Shown here: positions 8,182 to 18,100 of the stretch, piece by piece
Layout: every line of letters starts with the position of its first letter
Position numbering within the stretch: position 1 is the first letter of the stretch
Assembly (NCBI RefSeq): GCF_022496765.1
Contig: NZ_VANV01000009.1
Span: 186,034-250,033 of the forward strand
Source: Acidaminobacter sp. JC074
GTDB lineage: Bacteria > Bacillota > Clostridia > Peptostreptococcales > Acidaminobacteraceae
Direction: 5' to 3'
DNA length: 64,000 bases
Made by a program: the position numbers and the translations under genes
The notes under the pieces: generated by a model
Database searches by the model: none
What the model was told of the DNA's origin: nothing
Seen by the model: the letters and a program-made list of their open reading frames with translations, nothing else

Positions 8182-10039
8182 GAAACTCTCCTCTTAAAAA
8201 TTTTCCAAACTCAGCTTTACCATAAAGTGCTTTCAACTGATCTGATATACTTCCTGCTTTATAAATTTCAACAAACTGATCCAAATATTTTCTCTCTGAT
8301 GGGCGTAGAGAATCCCCTGCCTTTTCAATGAGTTCCTTGATAAAGTCATCACTAGATAAAAGACCACACTTAAATACTTCATCTCTTTTAATATGATCTT
8401 CCATCCTTACAAGGTCATGATCATTGTAGTCAAGAGATAGCTTGTAGTAATAATCAAGCAGACTACCATTGTAAAAAATGCCTTTTATCAAGGCTGGTAC
8501 TGCCATGGAATATGGATACGGCAGTGCGTCAGGCATGCGAATCTCAATGTAGTTTTTTAGCCTTACATCCGGGAAGACCATGGATAAACCATGAATCAGC
8601 GATTTATTAGATAAAGTCTTTTCCTGGTACAAGTCTTCCATACTTTTCTCATGAGTCTCGACAACATCACCGCCGCATGGTAAAAAGACCGGCTTAATAC
8701 CTGCTATATACTCAGCATACTTCTTATAATCAAAGGTCTGGTTTAAAACACCATCAGGATACTTGGATCTTGTAATATCAGTATTTTCCCATATTTTTAT
8801 TCTAAGATTATTTTCAGAATAGATCTTACCTTCAAAAACAGGTGATGCATCAAAAATCTTAGCTATAAATGGCGATAAGAAGTTGGCTACCCTGTATTTT
8901 TTTATAAAGTCTGCTTCGTTTTTATAGTCAATAACAACTTGAGTTGAAGCTGTTCCCTTCATCATGTTTCTAGCCATAAAGCCATGCTTGTGTAAATAAT
9001 CATACATAAGGTCATATCGCGCTTTAGGTAAGAGTGGTAAATCATCTATCTTACTTTGAGGGTGATAACCCAAAGAAACCAAAGCCTGGTCTTCATTCAA
9101 GAAAGTCTCAATTTCTGATCGAATGACCAAATAATCTTTTTCAATGTCTTCTAAAGACTCAGAAGCTTTCACACTGATTTCAAACTGGCCACCTGGCTCA
9201 AAGGAAATCATATTACCGGACTTGATGATGGATAGAATGTTGCCATCTTCCTCATAATCTACTTCCCATCCTTTTTTAACCATTGCCTTTACAATATCAT
9301 GTTGGCCACCTGGCTCGTCATAGTGATAGGACCTTAGACTTTCCTTGTCCACTAAGAAGTGTTCAAATTCCACACCAATCATCTCTTCATGGGTCTCACC
9401 ATCTCTAAACTTTTCAACAAGACGGTCTATTAAGTTTAACCTGTATCTTCTACATCCTATATGGCTACCACTTTCTCTCACTGCATCCCAGGCAACTTCA
9501 GAAGCATTTTCAACGCCCTGATCACACAACTTATCGCCACAGCAATCATGTCTTTTGGCCAGTTGGGCTGCTGTAGAAAAGGTAAAGGCAAATAGAATTT
9601 CATCTGATATCTGTTTTATTAGACCTCTTTCCTTACCACGTTCAAACATCTGATATATAGACTTAAAGTAACACATGCCGTATTCTTTGTACTTGTCCAT
9701 ATAAGGTGAATTGGTAAACTGCATAATATAGTTAAAAGAAGCCTTATGCTCTATACAGTAGTTATAATAGTTTTTCCAAAGTTTCTTATACTCGCTTTCA
9801 ATACATCCCTCAAGATCTACATTGGCTACAATACACTCACTCATCTCTTTTCTAAGCTTAAGATACAGCTTAAGAATTAAATCCTCCTTGTTTTCAAAGT
9901 GAATATAAATAGTTGCAGGTGATACACCCGCTTCTTTAGCGATTTTTGAAATCGAAGCATTCGAAAAGCCATCTTGCATAAAAAGCTTCATAGAAGCTTC
10001 AACAATGGCCATGTATTTTTTCTCATCTTTTATTCTCAT
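8174..10039 (-). CDS. TetR repressor fused to glutamate-cysteine ligase (GCS2 type)
   Basis: One uninterrupted 621-residue frame carries two proteins usually separate. Residues 1-50 are a TetR-family helix-turn-helix (ISKIAKEAGVSPATIYIHF), followed by a helical TetR-like ligand or dimer domain to about 165. A short linker holds the cysteines of RHDCCGDKLC. From about 200 it is a GCS2-family glutamate-cysteine ligase with IGVEFEHFLVD, GTASTQVVIDY and EIRMPDALPYPYSM, all typical of the plant-type/proteobacterial class, which makes gamma-glutamylcysteine from Glu, Cys and ATP. A palindrome typical of TetR operators lies just upstream, so the enzyme probably represses its own operon. The ligand may be its product or a thiol stress signal, with the Cys-rich linker a possible sensor (inference). 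No ribosome binding site precedes ATG 10039. Confidence 0.85.
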   Translation of the reverse strand: MRIKDEKKYMAIVEASMKLFMQDGFSNASISKIAKEAGVSPATIYIHFENKEDLILKLYLKLRKEMSECIVANVDLEGCIESEYKKLWKNYYNYCIEHKASFNYIMQFTNSPYMDKYKEYGMCYFKSIYQMFERGKERGLIKQISDEILFAFTFSTAAQLAKRHDCCGDKLCDQGVENASEVAWDAVRESGSHIGCRRYRLNLIDRLVEKFRDGETHEEMIGVEFEHFLVDKESLRSYHYDEPGGQHDIVKAMVKKGWEVDYEEDGNILSIIKSGNMISFEPGGQFEISVKASESLEDIEKDYLVIRSEIETFLNEDQALVSLGYHPQSKIDDLPLLPKARYDLMYDYLHKHGFMARNMMKGTASTQVVIDYKNEADFIKKYRVANFLSPFIAKIFDASPVFEGKIYSENNLRIKIWENTDITRSKYPDGVLNQTFDYKKYAEYIAGIKPVFLPCGGDVVETHEKSMEDLYQEKTLSNKSLIHGLSMVFPDVRLKNYIEIRMPDALPYPYSMAVPALIKGIFYNGSLLDYYYKLSLDYNDHDLVRMEDHIKRDEVFKCGLLSSDDFIKELIEKAGDSLRPSERKYLDQFVEIYKAGSISDQLKALYGKAEFGKFLRGEFHV

Positions 10040-10045
10040 ACATTT

Positions 10046-10095
10046 AGTCTACCGAAACAATATACTATTGTCAATTATAAATGAATGTTCATTCA
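10046..10095 (-). promoter_or_regulatory. Promoter and TetR-type operator of the ligase operon
   Basis: Reading leftwards, TTGACA (10069-10074) and TAGACT (10046-10051) are 17 bases apart, which would start RNA at about 10039, the A of the ATG, giving a leaderless message. A second possible -10, TATAAT, lies at 10074-10079. The inverted repeat TGAATG-TT-CATTCA (10082-10095) sits just upstream of the first promoter, or inside the spacer of the second. It has the form of a TetR-family operator and is the likely target of the TetR domain of the gene it precedes. Confidence 0.6.
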
Positions 10096-10114
10096 CTTAA
10101 ATTTTTGTAAAAAA

Positions 10115-10132
10115 AGTAACCCGAAGGTCACT
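10115..10132 (-). terminator. Intrinsic terminator of the kinase/regulator operon
   Basis: On the minus strand, AGTGACC-TTCG-GGTTACT forms a 7-bp stem (one mismatch) with a stable UUCG tetraloop, followed by a run of seven T. The hairpin overlaps the stop codon of the response regulator gene at 10131. Confidence 0.85.
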
Positions 10133-11120
10133 AGAAAATTAATTTATATTCTTCTGCTAATTCTGTCTTACCTGTTATTTCTAATAATTCTACTAATAAA
10201 TCTCTTATCTCATAATCATAAGGAATAACCTCTATGGCCTTTATAAGCCAGGTCAGTTTATCATCTACATTGTCTATCTTATCTATATGATCTCTAATAA
10301 AATGTGAAACATCATTTTCTATTGTATTCTTTTTTAAAGATGCCCATTCATAGTCTTCAGAATACATATAAGGACCTTTATAAACATCAAATAATGCCTT
10401 GTTCAGTGCATTAGATTTTAAGATGGACCTTACTCTATCTAAGTCATAGTCAATCATATCCGTTTCAAACTTAAAATGTATAGATTCCTTATTGGTAATC
10501 AAAAGATGGTCCAGTTCTAAGCTCTTTAGTATAGTTTTTAAATAATAGACAGTTGAATTAAGATTGGTAGCAGCTTTTTTAGGATCAAATTCACGCCATA
10601 ACTGGTCCATGATGATTTCTCTGTTGATCACTTCGTTTCTCTTATCAATTAAGTATGCAAAGAGTTCCTTGGTCTTCTTGGTTCGCCACTTGACCAATGA
10701 GCCATTTGTTTGATCCCAGACCTGGAAAGAATGAAAACTCTGGATCTTAATCTTAATTTTAGATTCTGTTACCTCTAGTCTTTTAATGGCCTTTTCTAAT
10801 CTTTTCTTAGCAATAGGCTTAATTAAATAGTCAACAGCTTCTAAATCAAAGGCCTCAACAGCATATTCGGTATAACCAGTTGTAAATATAATCTGTATCG
10901 GCAAGTTTTCATCATTAATGATACTAGCCACCCCTATACCTGAAAACTCAGGCATATTGATGTCTAAAAAAACAACATCCACATCATTTTCATACAGATA
11001 CTTCATGCCCTCCGAGGATTGGGAAAATTCAGCTATGACCTCGATTTCTTCAAAATCTTCAAGCATTCTTTTTAACCTTGAAATAGCAAGTCTTTCATCA
11101 TCTATAATTACTGCCTTCAT
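10131..11120 (-). CDS. Response regulator with SARP-like output (REC, winged helix, BTAD)
   Basis: A 329-residue transcription factor. Residues 1-120 are a receiver with DDE at 7-9, the phospho-acceptor in VFLDINMPE, threonine in FTTGY and lysine in LIKPI. Residues about 140-225 form a winged-helix domain (KTKELFAYLIDKRNEVI, then a recognition region AATNLNSTVYYLKTIL), and the remainder is a helical bacterial transcriptional activation (BTAD) domain. This layout is seen in regulators paired with LytS-type kinases in Firmicutes. It overlaps the upstream 7TM kinase by 4 bases (ATGA), so the kinase is its cognate partner. Its targets are unknown; the TPR and SLH genes upstream are candidates by position only. 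Confidence 0.85.
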   Translation of the reverse strand: MKAVIIDDERLAISRLKRMLEDFEEIEVIAEFSQSSEGMKYLYENDVDVVFLDINMPEFSGIGVASIINDENLPIQIIFTTGYTEYAVEAFDLEAVDYLIKPIAKKRLEKAIKRLEVTESKIKIKIQSFHSFQVWDQTNGSLVKWRTKKTKELFAYLIDKRNEVINREIIMDQLWREFDPKKAATNLNSTVYYLKTILKSLELDHLLITNKESIHFKFETDMIDYDLDRVRSILKSNALNKALFDVYKGPYMYSEDYEWASLKKNTIENDVSHFIRDHIDKIDNVDDKLTWLIKAIEVIPYDYEIRDLLVELLEITGKTELAEEYKLIF

Positions 11121-13873
11121 GATTGCTCCTTTATCTTATAAGTGACTGTTGTCCCGAAATCTAGTACCGATTCAACTTCTAACTCTTCACCATAATAATA
11201 CTTCAAACGACCTTCAATATTTTTTAGACCCACACCCTTGTAATCACCATCGGTTAAAAAACCAACCCCGTTGTCTTTAACAACAATATGATAGTAGCCA
11301 TCAGCCTTAAAAACTCTAACGTTTACTTTTAGGACTTTGTCATGCTTCTCTAGATTGTGTTTGATAGCATTTTCTACAAGTGGTTGAATCATAAGTGGTT
11401 GTATTTCAAATGATTCTACATCACTTTGAATGTCTACCTCTAACCTCTTTTCATACCTTACTTTTTCTATGGAACAATAGAGTTCAACCAGTTCCAGTTC
11501 TTCATCAATACTAACAGTATTATCAGGCCTAAAGAACTTTAACTTGTACCTTAGATACTGGGCAAACTCAACCGTTAAGTTTTCTGCTTGCTCTGGATCA
11601 GATGCTATCAGCGATGCTATGGCATTTAAGGTATTATTGACAAAATGCGGTCGTATTTGTGCCTCTAAAAGCTGTGATCTTGTGTTTAAAAGTTCGCTTG
11701 TAATCACAGAACTTTCTAGAAGATTATCCATCTTGTTTCGAATCATCTCCATGGTAAAAGGTTTTGTAATCAGTTCATTGGCACCCGCCTTATAAAGCTG
11801 CTGAATAACATGGGCATCTTTGTAATCTAAGATGCAAATAATCGGCAGTTCAAGTTTACTGTATAAGGCTCTGACCTGATCTATGATAAAGACAGCTTGA
11901 CCATATATGGTCGACACATCTAATATAATGATTTTTAGTTGATTGTTCATGTAGATTTTTTCATCTGACATGGATTGATAAAAAGATATTTTATACTTAT
12001 TGTCTATAAAACTCTGAAGCAGTTGAATATTATCAATCGACTTAGACACCACAACAACAGGGATATTTCCTTCTCTTTTATCTTCAACTTCATTTAAAAT
12101 TTCATGATAAGCATCAAAAGACATTTTAATCGTATACCTGTTAAAGCTCACATCAATGTTTATTTTATTAAATAATACTTGTACCTGTTGAAAATCACGT
12201 CTTGAGTTGTAGATGATTTGAGCTGCATTCGCTGAAGAAATACTTACAAATACCTTGTCGCCTTCTTTTTCAAAATCAATATAAAGCTTCTTGTCTTTTG
12301 CCCCTTCTAATAGGGTTAAAAGCATATTAACAAAGACCAGACGCAACATGCCCGGATCTGATAAGACATTCAAGTCATCTTCTGTTGTCATCTGAACATT
12401 CTCACTTATCCCCAGTTCTGATATGATAGACTGTAAAAGAAAATAAACAGAAAACCCTTTTAATTTAACAGGAAGCGAATCTTCGTCAAATCCAATTCTT
12501 GAGATGATGTCTCCCAAATTATAATAGAGCACACTAAGCTGAGACTTTGTGAAAACAGAATCATCTAAAACAGATAGCTCAGCCAGTATAGAACCAATCG
12601 GCATTTGCAAATCCTGAGTGATTCTCTTATAGAAGTCAAGCTCCTGAGTTTTGGCATAATTAAGTGCAAGACGTGTCTCATAGTTAAACTCTGCCAAGAC
12701 AAAAGCTTGGAAAATTGTAAAAGATAATGTATTCACGGCAACGAGTGTATTTCCTATATAGAGATTCCCTAAATCAAAAGCCAAATCCAAAACAAAGGAA
12801 AGCATCATGAGTATGCCAAACATCAAAAACTGAGAGGCATACTTGTTGTTATCTCTCATCCCTTTAATACTTACATAAATAGCTATTATAAAGAACATGA
12901 CACCTGATCCACCATACATGGGCAAGAGTCTTGTTGAAATATAAAACGGCGACATAAAGGAAAGCGACAATTCAACCACTACAATAGCAAATAAAATCTT
13001 ATCTAGCTTTTGGTTATGATAATCAAGCGTTGTGTGGATAATTTTATAGAGACAATAAGGCACTAAAATTGCAGCCAAATAAGATACCTTTACTGCCAAT
13101 ATCTCATTAACATCTTCTACCATAAGAAGAAAGAGATTTTCATTTTCTAATACAAAGTAAACAGTCATCAATAAATATAGAAGCATGGTGTACAAATAGA
13201 GCTTATCATCTCGATTCAAAATAAATATGTAGAGATGATAAATCAAAAGGATAACCATCACACCTATAAAAATAGCATCTAAAACGATTAAGAGCAGATT
13301 ATGATTAGACACATGAACAGGTTCGCCTAAAATAACGGTCTCAGTAAAACCACCTCTTGCATGTTCTTGATTTAGAATCTGAATATAAATAGTGAATGCG
13401 TCACTCTCTGGCTTAAAAAATGCAATCTCTCTTTTGTAATTAAACTGACCGCCTTCTACATCAAAACCAAAAGGTGTGTTTGAGTCCACACGCTTACCAT
13501 CAATGTATACGGCATAATTTGTACGTAAATGAGGCATTCGAAGTGCCAGTATGTCATAAGTCTTATCAAGTCTTAAATCCAGCTTGTAAGTCCCATATGA
13601 CTGTCTAGGAATAGGCTTATCCAAATAGGTATGGCTATGCCAAGGTGATGGGACTTCTATAAAATCATAAACTGCATCTGATTCGCCCTTTTCAAATCGG
13701 TTTATGGCAAATAACCACTGACCATCTAGACTGATGAGTTTATCGTCTTTTAGGCTTGCATGGGCTTGTCCATTGACAATTTCAATTTCTGCAGCATTAG
13801 AATCCGTCAGAAAGTAGATACCCATGACCATTATATAAATTGTAAGGATTATAATAATCGACTTTTTTAACAT
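11117..13873 (-). CDS. 7TM-type sensor kinase with a degenerate kinase core, receiver-like domain and LytS-type kinase
   Basis: A 918-residue membrane kinase. One N-terminal helix leads to an extracellular beta-sandwich domain of about 160 residues (DGQWLF, GTYKLDL, RTNYAVYIDGKRV), resembling 7TMR-DISM extracellular domains that bind small carbohydrates. Seven membrane helices follow (about 200-415). Next is a region shaped like HisKA-HATPase whose H-box histidine is missing (ITQDLQMPIGSIL), then a receiver-like domain retaining D (IIILDVST) and KP. Last comes a complete LytS-type kinase with QIRPHFVNNTLNAIAS carrying the phospho-histidine, and an N-box, QPLVENAIKHNLEK. ATG 13873 has GGAGAGG upstream and replaces a start 48 bases earlier that lacks one. 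It is the partner of the adjacent SARP-type regulator. A paralogue lies at 47850-50609. Confidence 0.85.
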   Translation of the reverse strand: MLKKSIIIILTIYIMVMGIYFLTDSNAAEIEIVNGQAHASLKDDKLISLDGQWLFAINRFEKGESDAVYDFIEVPSPWHSHTYLDKPIPRQSYGTYKLDLRLDKTYDILALRMPHLRTNYAVYIDGKRVDSNTPFGFDVEGGQFNYKREIAFFKPESDAFTIYIQILNQEHARGGFTETVILGEPVHVSNHNLLLIVLDAIFIGVMVILLIYHLYIFILNRDDKLYLYTMLLYLLMTVYFVLENENLFLLMVEDVNEILAVKVSYLAAILVPYCLYKIIHTTLDYHNQKLDKILFAIVVVELSLSFMSPFYISTRLLPMYGGSGVMFFIIAIYVSIKGMRDNNKYASQFLMFGILMMLSFVLDLAFDLGNLYIGNTLVAVNTLSFTIFQAFVLAEFNYETRLALNYAKTQELDFYKRITQDLQMPIGSILAELSVLDDSVFTKSQLSVLYYNLGDIISRIGFDEDSLPVKLKGFSVYFLLQSIISELGISENVQMTTEDDLNVLSDPGMLRLVFVNMLLTLLEGAKDKKLYIDFEKEGDKVFVSISSANAAQIIYNSRRDFQQVQVLFNKINIDVSFNRYTIKMSFDAYHEILNEVEDKREGNIPVVVVSKSIDNIQLLQSFIDNKYKISFYQSMSDEKIYMNNQLKIIILDVSTIYGQAVFIIDQVRALYSKLELPIICILDYKDAHVIQQLYKAGANELITKPFTMEMIRNKMDNLLESSVITSELLNTRSQLLEAQIRPHFVNNTLNAIASLIASDPEQAENLTVEFAQYLRYKLKFFRPDNTVSIDEELELVELYCSIEKVRYEKRLEVDIQSDVESFEIQPLMIQPLVENAIKHNLEKHDKVLKVNVRVFKADGYYHIVVKDNGVGFLTDGDYKGVGLKNIEGRLKYYYGEELEVESVLDFGTTVTYKIKEQS

Positions 13874-13956
13874 ACACACCTCTCCGTCAATTATACCCAA
13901 TTCCACGTTTAAATAACACAAAGGTTAACAATATGACAAGTTTTTATTTATAAGAA

Positions 13957-13986
13957 AACACCATCGATCATAAGATCAACAGTGTT
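13957..13986 (-). terminator. Intrinsic terminator of the TPR gene
   Basis: On the minus strand, AACACTGTTGATC pairs with GATCGATGGTGTT around a TTAT loop, with two internal mismatches, followed by TTCTTATAAATAAAAAC. It overlaps the stop codon of the TPR gene at 13985. Confidence 0.65.
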
Positions 13987-15052
13987 ATAAATACAAGTCA
14001 AGTTCGACTTTATCAATTGTCTTTTTAACTTCTTCAGTTTCAAGTCTCCAAGCTCTAATCCTCTTTTCTTCAAGCATCTTGGCTTCCCTAAGTTTTCTAG
14101 CGTAAAACTCTGACTTTTCAACGTTACCGATTTCACTATAAACATCTGAAATCACTTGATAAGTAGTTGTATCTCTATAAGACAAGTCATACAAGTTTGA
14201 TAAGTATAAAACATTCTCAATCAAGGTTTCACCTTTTGAAATAAACCCTTGTCTTAAATACAGCATGGCCAGCTTTAAATGCGACTCAACTTCAGCTTCT
14301 TTATTGGTATAGGTTAAGGTGAGTTCAATGACTTTTTCAAAGCATGCTATAGCTTTGTCTATCTGACCACTTCTATAATATATCTCTCCTAAAGTATCGT
14401 TGATATGAATCATCCCAAACCAATAAGATGGTTCATTTTTATCTAATAGCATGGCCTTATCTATACATGCCATGGCTTGAGTTAAATCATCTATTTTACA
14501 ATAGGAAAGTGCCAAATTATTGTATATGATCGCTTGCACGGTATCAACCGATGGATTCTTTGTATATTGAAGTGTTTGATTAAAATAATCGATTACCAAA
14601 TCATAATCATTTACCATTTGATATAATGAGCCCACTAAAGATAAAGAGATACAAATCGTATAATCATCCCCTGATTTATAAGCACAATCTAATGCTTTTT
14701 TCCCATATTCAAAGGCCGCATCATAATCCAAGTTCTTATAGGAGACTTCTGACAAAGCTATATAGATATTCGATTTTTTCTTAATATCATGATTATCAGA
14801 ATCCTCAAGATATACCAAACTTTTAACAGCATATAAGAAGGCCTTCTTAGAGTTCGATGTCATCAAATAAAAAGAGGATAGACTGATGGTTATATCGCTT
14901 AAGAGTTCTCCATCATTGATACCACTTAAGTCGGCTCGTAGCAAAAGCCTTTCTAACTGTTGAATTTTTTCCTCTAACGCTGCTTGTGATTTTAGACTCT
15001 CATTTAGAGACGCTCTTAATTGGTCTATATTTTTGTATAAGTCTGATGTCAT
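13985..15052 (-). CDS. Tetratricopeptide-repeat protein
   Basis: A 355-residue soluble protein. Residues 1-45 form a short coiled coil. The rest is a run of about six TPR-like helix pairs, for example AFEYGKKALDCAYKSGD, VIDYFNQTLQYTKNP, AMACIDKAMLLDKNEPS and AIACFEKVIELTLTYTN, with the usual small/large residue spacing. No signal peptide, membrane helix or enzymatic domain is seen, so it is a cytoplasmic scaffold or the receptor of a peptide or partner protein. It lacks the helix-turn-helix of quorum-type (RRNPP) TPR regulators. It has its own terminator, and SD-like AAGGAG precedes the ATG. The function is unknown; proximity to the signalling pair downstream is the only hint. Confidence 0.7.
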   Translation of the reverse strand: MTSDLYKNIDQLRASLNESLKSQAALEEKIQQLERLLLRADLSGINDGELLSDITISLSSFYLMTSNSKKAFLYAVKSLVYLEDSDNHDIKKKSNIYIALSEVSYKNLDYDAAFEYGKKALDCAYKSGDDYTICISLSLVGSLYQMVNDYDLVIDYFNQTLQYTKNPSVDTVQAIIYNNLALSYCKIDDLTQAMACIDKAMLLDKNEPSYWFGMIHINDTLGEIYYRSGQIDKAIACFEKVIELTLTYTNKEAEVESHLKLAMLYLRQGFISKGETLIENVLYLSNLYDLSYRDTTTYQVISDVYSEIGNVEKSEFYARKLREAKMLEEKRIRAWRLETEEVKKTIDKVELDLYL

Positions 15053-15112
15053 TTATAACTCCTTCATAATAATTGATACCTATATCATACACGAAAACAC
15101 ACAAAGAAAAAA

Positions 15113-15130
15113 AGCCCTAATAATAGGACT
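15113..15130 (-). terminator. Intrinsic terminator of the SLH-protein gene
   Basis: On the minus strand, AGTCCTA-TTAT-TAGGGCT is followed by seven T. The stem has one G-U pair and overlaps the gene's last codon. Confidence 0.8.
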
Positions 15131-18100
15131 TAATTTATAGGGTTAATCAACTTAGACTTAACTAAGAGATTATGAATGGCAGTTATAGCTTCTGCATGCG
15201 TTAATTTAGATTGTGGAGATAAAACATGATCACTCATGCCAGAGAACACCTTCTTATTCAATGCATCTTGTACTGAAAATCTTGCCCATGTAGATACTTG
15301 ATTTAAATCATCATACTTCTTCATGTCTAATTTTGATTGAACTTTTAAATCTGTATAGTCACCTGCCTTATTAAGAATTACCATAGCCTGTTCTCTAGTT
15401 AAAGGTTCATCTGGTTTAAAAGTCTTATCTGGATAACCAGCTATCAAATCATTTTCTATTGCAATAGCTACAGGATTGTTAAAATGACGGTCTACATCTG
15501 TAAAATCATGACTTTTATTTTCGTATGTCATCAATCCTAGTGCTGTAACTAGATACTCAACAAACTCTGCTCTAGTAACTTCTTTGTCCGGTTCAAAGTC
15601 AAGGTTTTTTATAACCTTTCTAGATGCCATATCATTGACATAGTCTTTAGACCAATGATCTTTTACGGAATCAAGTTTCTGCTGATTGTAGATAACCGAA
15701 TACTCGGAGTTGGACTTAGAATGTACCTTAACAATCTGCTTACCATCTTCATAATAAACCTCTGTAGGAATATGAATGACATGGTCTTCTTCAATACGTA
15801 CACCAGTGGTCACTCGATCATCTTCAACAACAAATCTCTTTACAGCAAAATCATCAAAAGTTTCTATTTCCTTTTCATCTGACTGATTCACATTGTACAA
15901 GTTGATGTTGTAAGCATCTTTAGAAGTCGGTGTAATCACAAGTTTCAAATCATTACTCATGTCAACACCACCAAGAGGCAGTTCATAAGTAAAGTTTTCA
16001 TGTACCACACATAAAAGAACTTCATTTTCTATCAAATGGTTATTTATACGATCATCGATATTTAGAGTTATATCATCATAATCTTTTTCTGGAATTATTA
16101 TATCTAACCGGCTTGCTTCTTCAGCATATTTCTTAACTTGACTTGATTTTATTTTGATTTCGTAGCAATCATCATCTTCCATGACTTCTGCAATTTTTAA
16201 AGATTCCCCACCCATTTGAACAGATTGGTATACTTTTTCAACCACAGGACCACTTGGAACAAAGAAAGATGGACTTGAAGAAACATTTGAACTATCGTCA
16301 CCATCCTTTACTTCAGGTTCATCTTTTACCGGTTCTTCAACAAGCTCTACAGGCGGCTCTACAACAATTCTTTTATGGATGTTGCCGGAAAATGTACCAT
16401 ACCATTGTCCATCAACTTTAACAACTTCTGGGAAGATAAGTGGCGGATAAGCCAACCAATCAACGTCATTACCACCATCTAACACTTCTTCTCCATGGTA
16501 GCCAAAGCCATCTTTAACTACTATGACATGGGTGCCCTTCATGTAATCAGCCACCCTAATAAATAGCTCATCTTGTCCTGCTAAGGACATCGGCCACTGA
16601 TTAGGTGTCATCTTATCTAAAAGCACCAATTGCCAGTCTGATAAATCATGCCCATCTTTTAATTCATTTATAGAAGCCTTGTAAATGGCTAAAGCATATA
16701 CCCCATCTTGTGAATCAAATCCAGTGATATAGATTTCATCATTCATTCTATGAATATCTGTAAGCAATACCGTCTCATTGACCGTCTGTGTTACCCAATC
16801 AGATTGGTCATACTCATGACCTACTTGTACTTTACCATTATTGCCTAAGGCAATATATACTTCTTCATAGACAACTTGTGTCATCAAATTATTGTATTTG
16901 GTATAGAGAATGTTAAAGTCTTCATCATATACAAAGTAATCAAACCCATCAAACACTTGACCTGTGACCAAATAACGTTCTCCATCAAAAGACACATTGT
17001 CATAGTTATCAATTATCTCAAAATCATCCGTTTCAGGGGCTTTATCAAATGCATTTAAATCACTTGATTTGTATAAACCAGCACCTGTAAAAGCGCCCGA
17101 TACTGCTTCAGTAGATATTAACCATGTATCATTTAAATATCTCACACTAGAAATATATGAATCCTCTAAGACCATATTATCTATAAGAGTAAATTCCTGC
17201 ATATCAGACGATGTATAAAGTTGAGATTTTTTACTTTCTTCATCATATCCACCAACAAGGTACTGACCATTAATCTTATCAAAGAATGTAATAGATAGAC
17301 TGGAATTTAAATTATAGGTTTGTCTTTCCCAAGTTTTTAAATCATCAAACTCAATAGAGGCTTCTTTAACTTCAACTGTGTAAACAATCTCAGGACTTGT
17401 TTTTAAAACAACAGTGTCACCGTCGTGTAGTTCGTCAGTTCTTAAAGTGACCTGATCAGGTAGACAGACCGATGGATTGTAGTTGGATTTAACCATCCAT
17501 CTTAGATTATTCCCATATGTACCATAATCAACCGAAATCACTTTAGTGTCATGATTCACATCAAAACCCGTTCCCCATATAAGTGGATTGGTCTTTTGAG
17601 TAATTACTTCAGAAAGACCCAAACCAGTATCGTTTTTAGCATAAGCTGCTATTTGATAAGTCGTATCTGGTTCCAAATCCTCAAATCTTATCTCAAACTC
17701 TCCCTCTATAGGATGAAACGTGCCTGTTTGAATGTCCTGTCCTTCTTCACAAATAACAAAACCTTTTTCATTTATTTTTGAATAACCATCTTCTACAAGA
17801 CTTGATGAGATACTTATCTCAAAAGATTTGTATGAAATATCAGACGGATAAGCAAGTTTAGGCAATGCTTTAATATGTCTTTCATATATATTTCCTGCAA
17901 ATACACCCCTGTAAATACTGCCATATGGATAAAAAGCTATATTTGTATTTTCAAAATCTGTCAGTTCTTTTACATTGTTATAGTTTTCGTCAACAACTGA
18001 TTCATATTGGTCATCAATCAGTACTGCAAACTCACTGGTTCTCAGTTCAAAATAACCTACAACTTGCTTTTGATTAATATCTAAATTGATCGGATAACGC

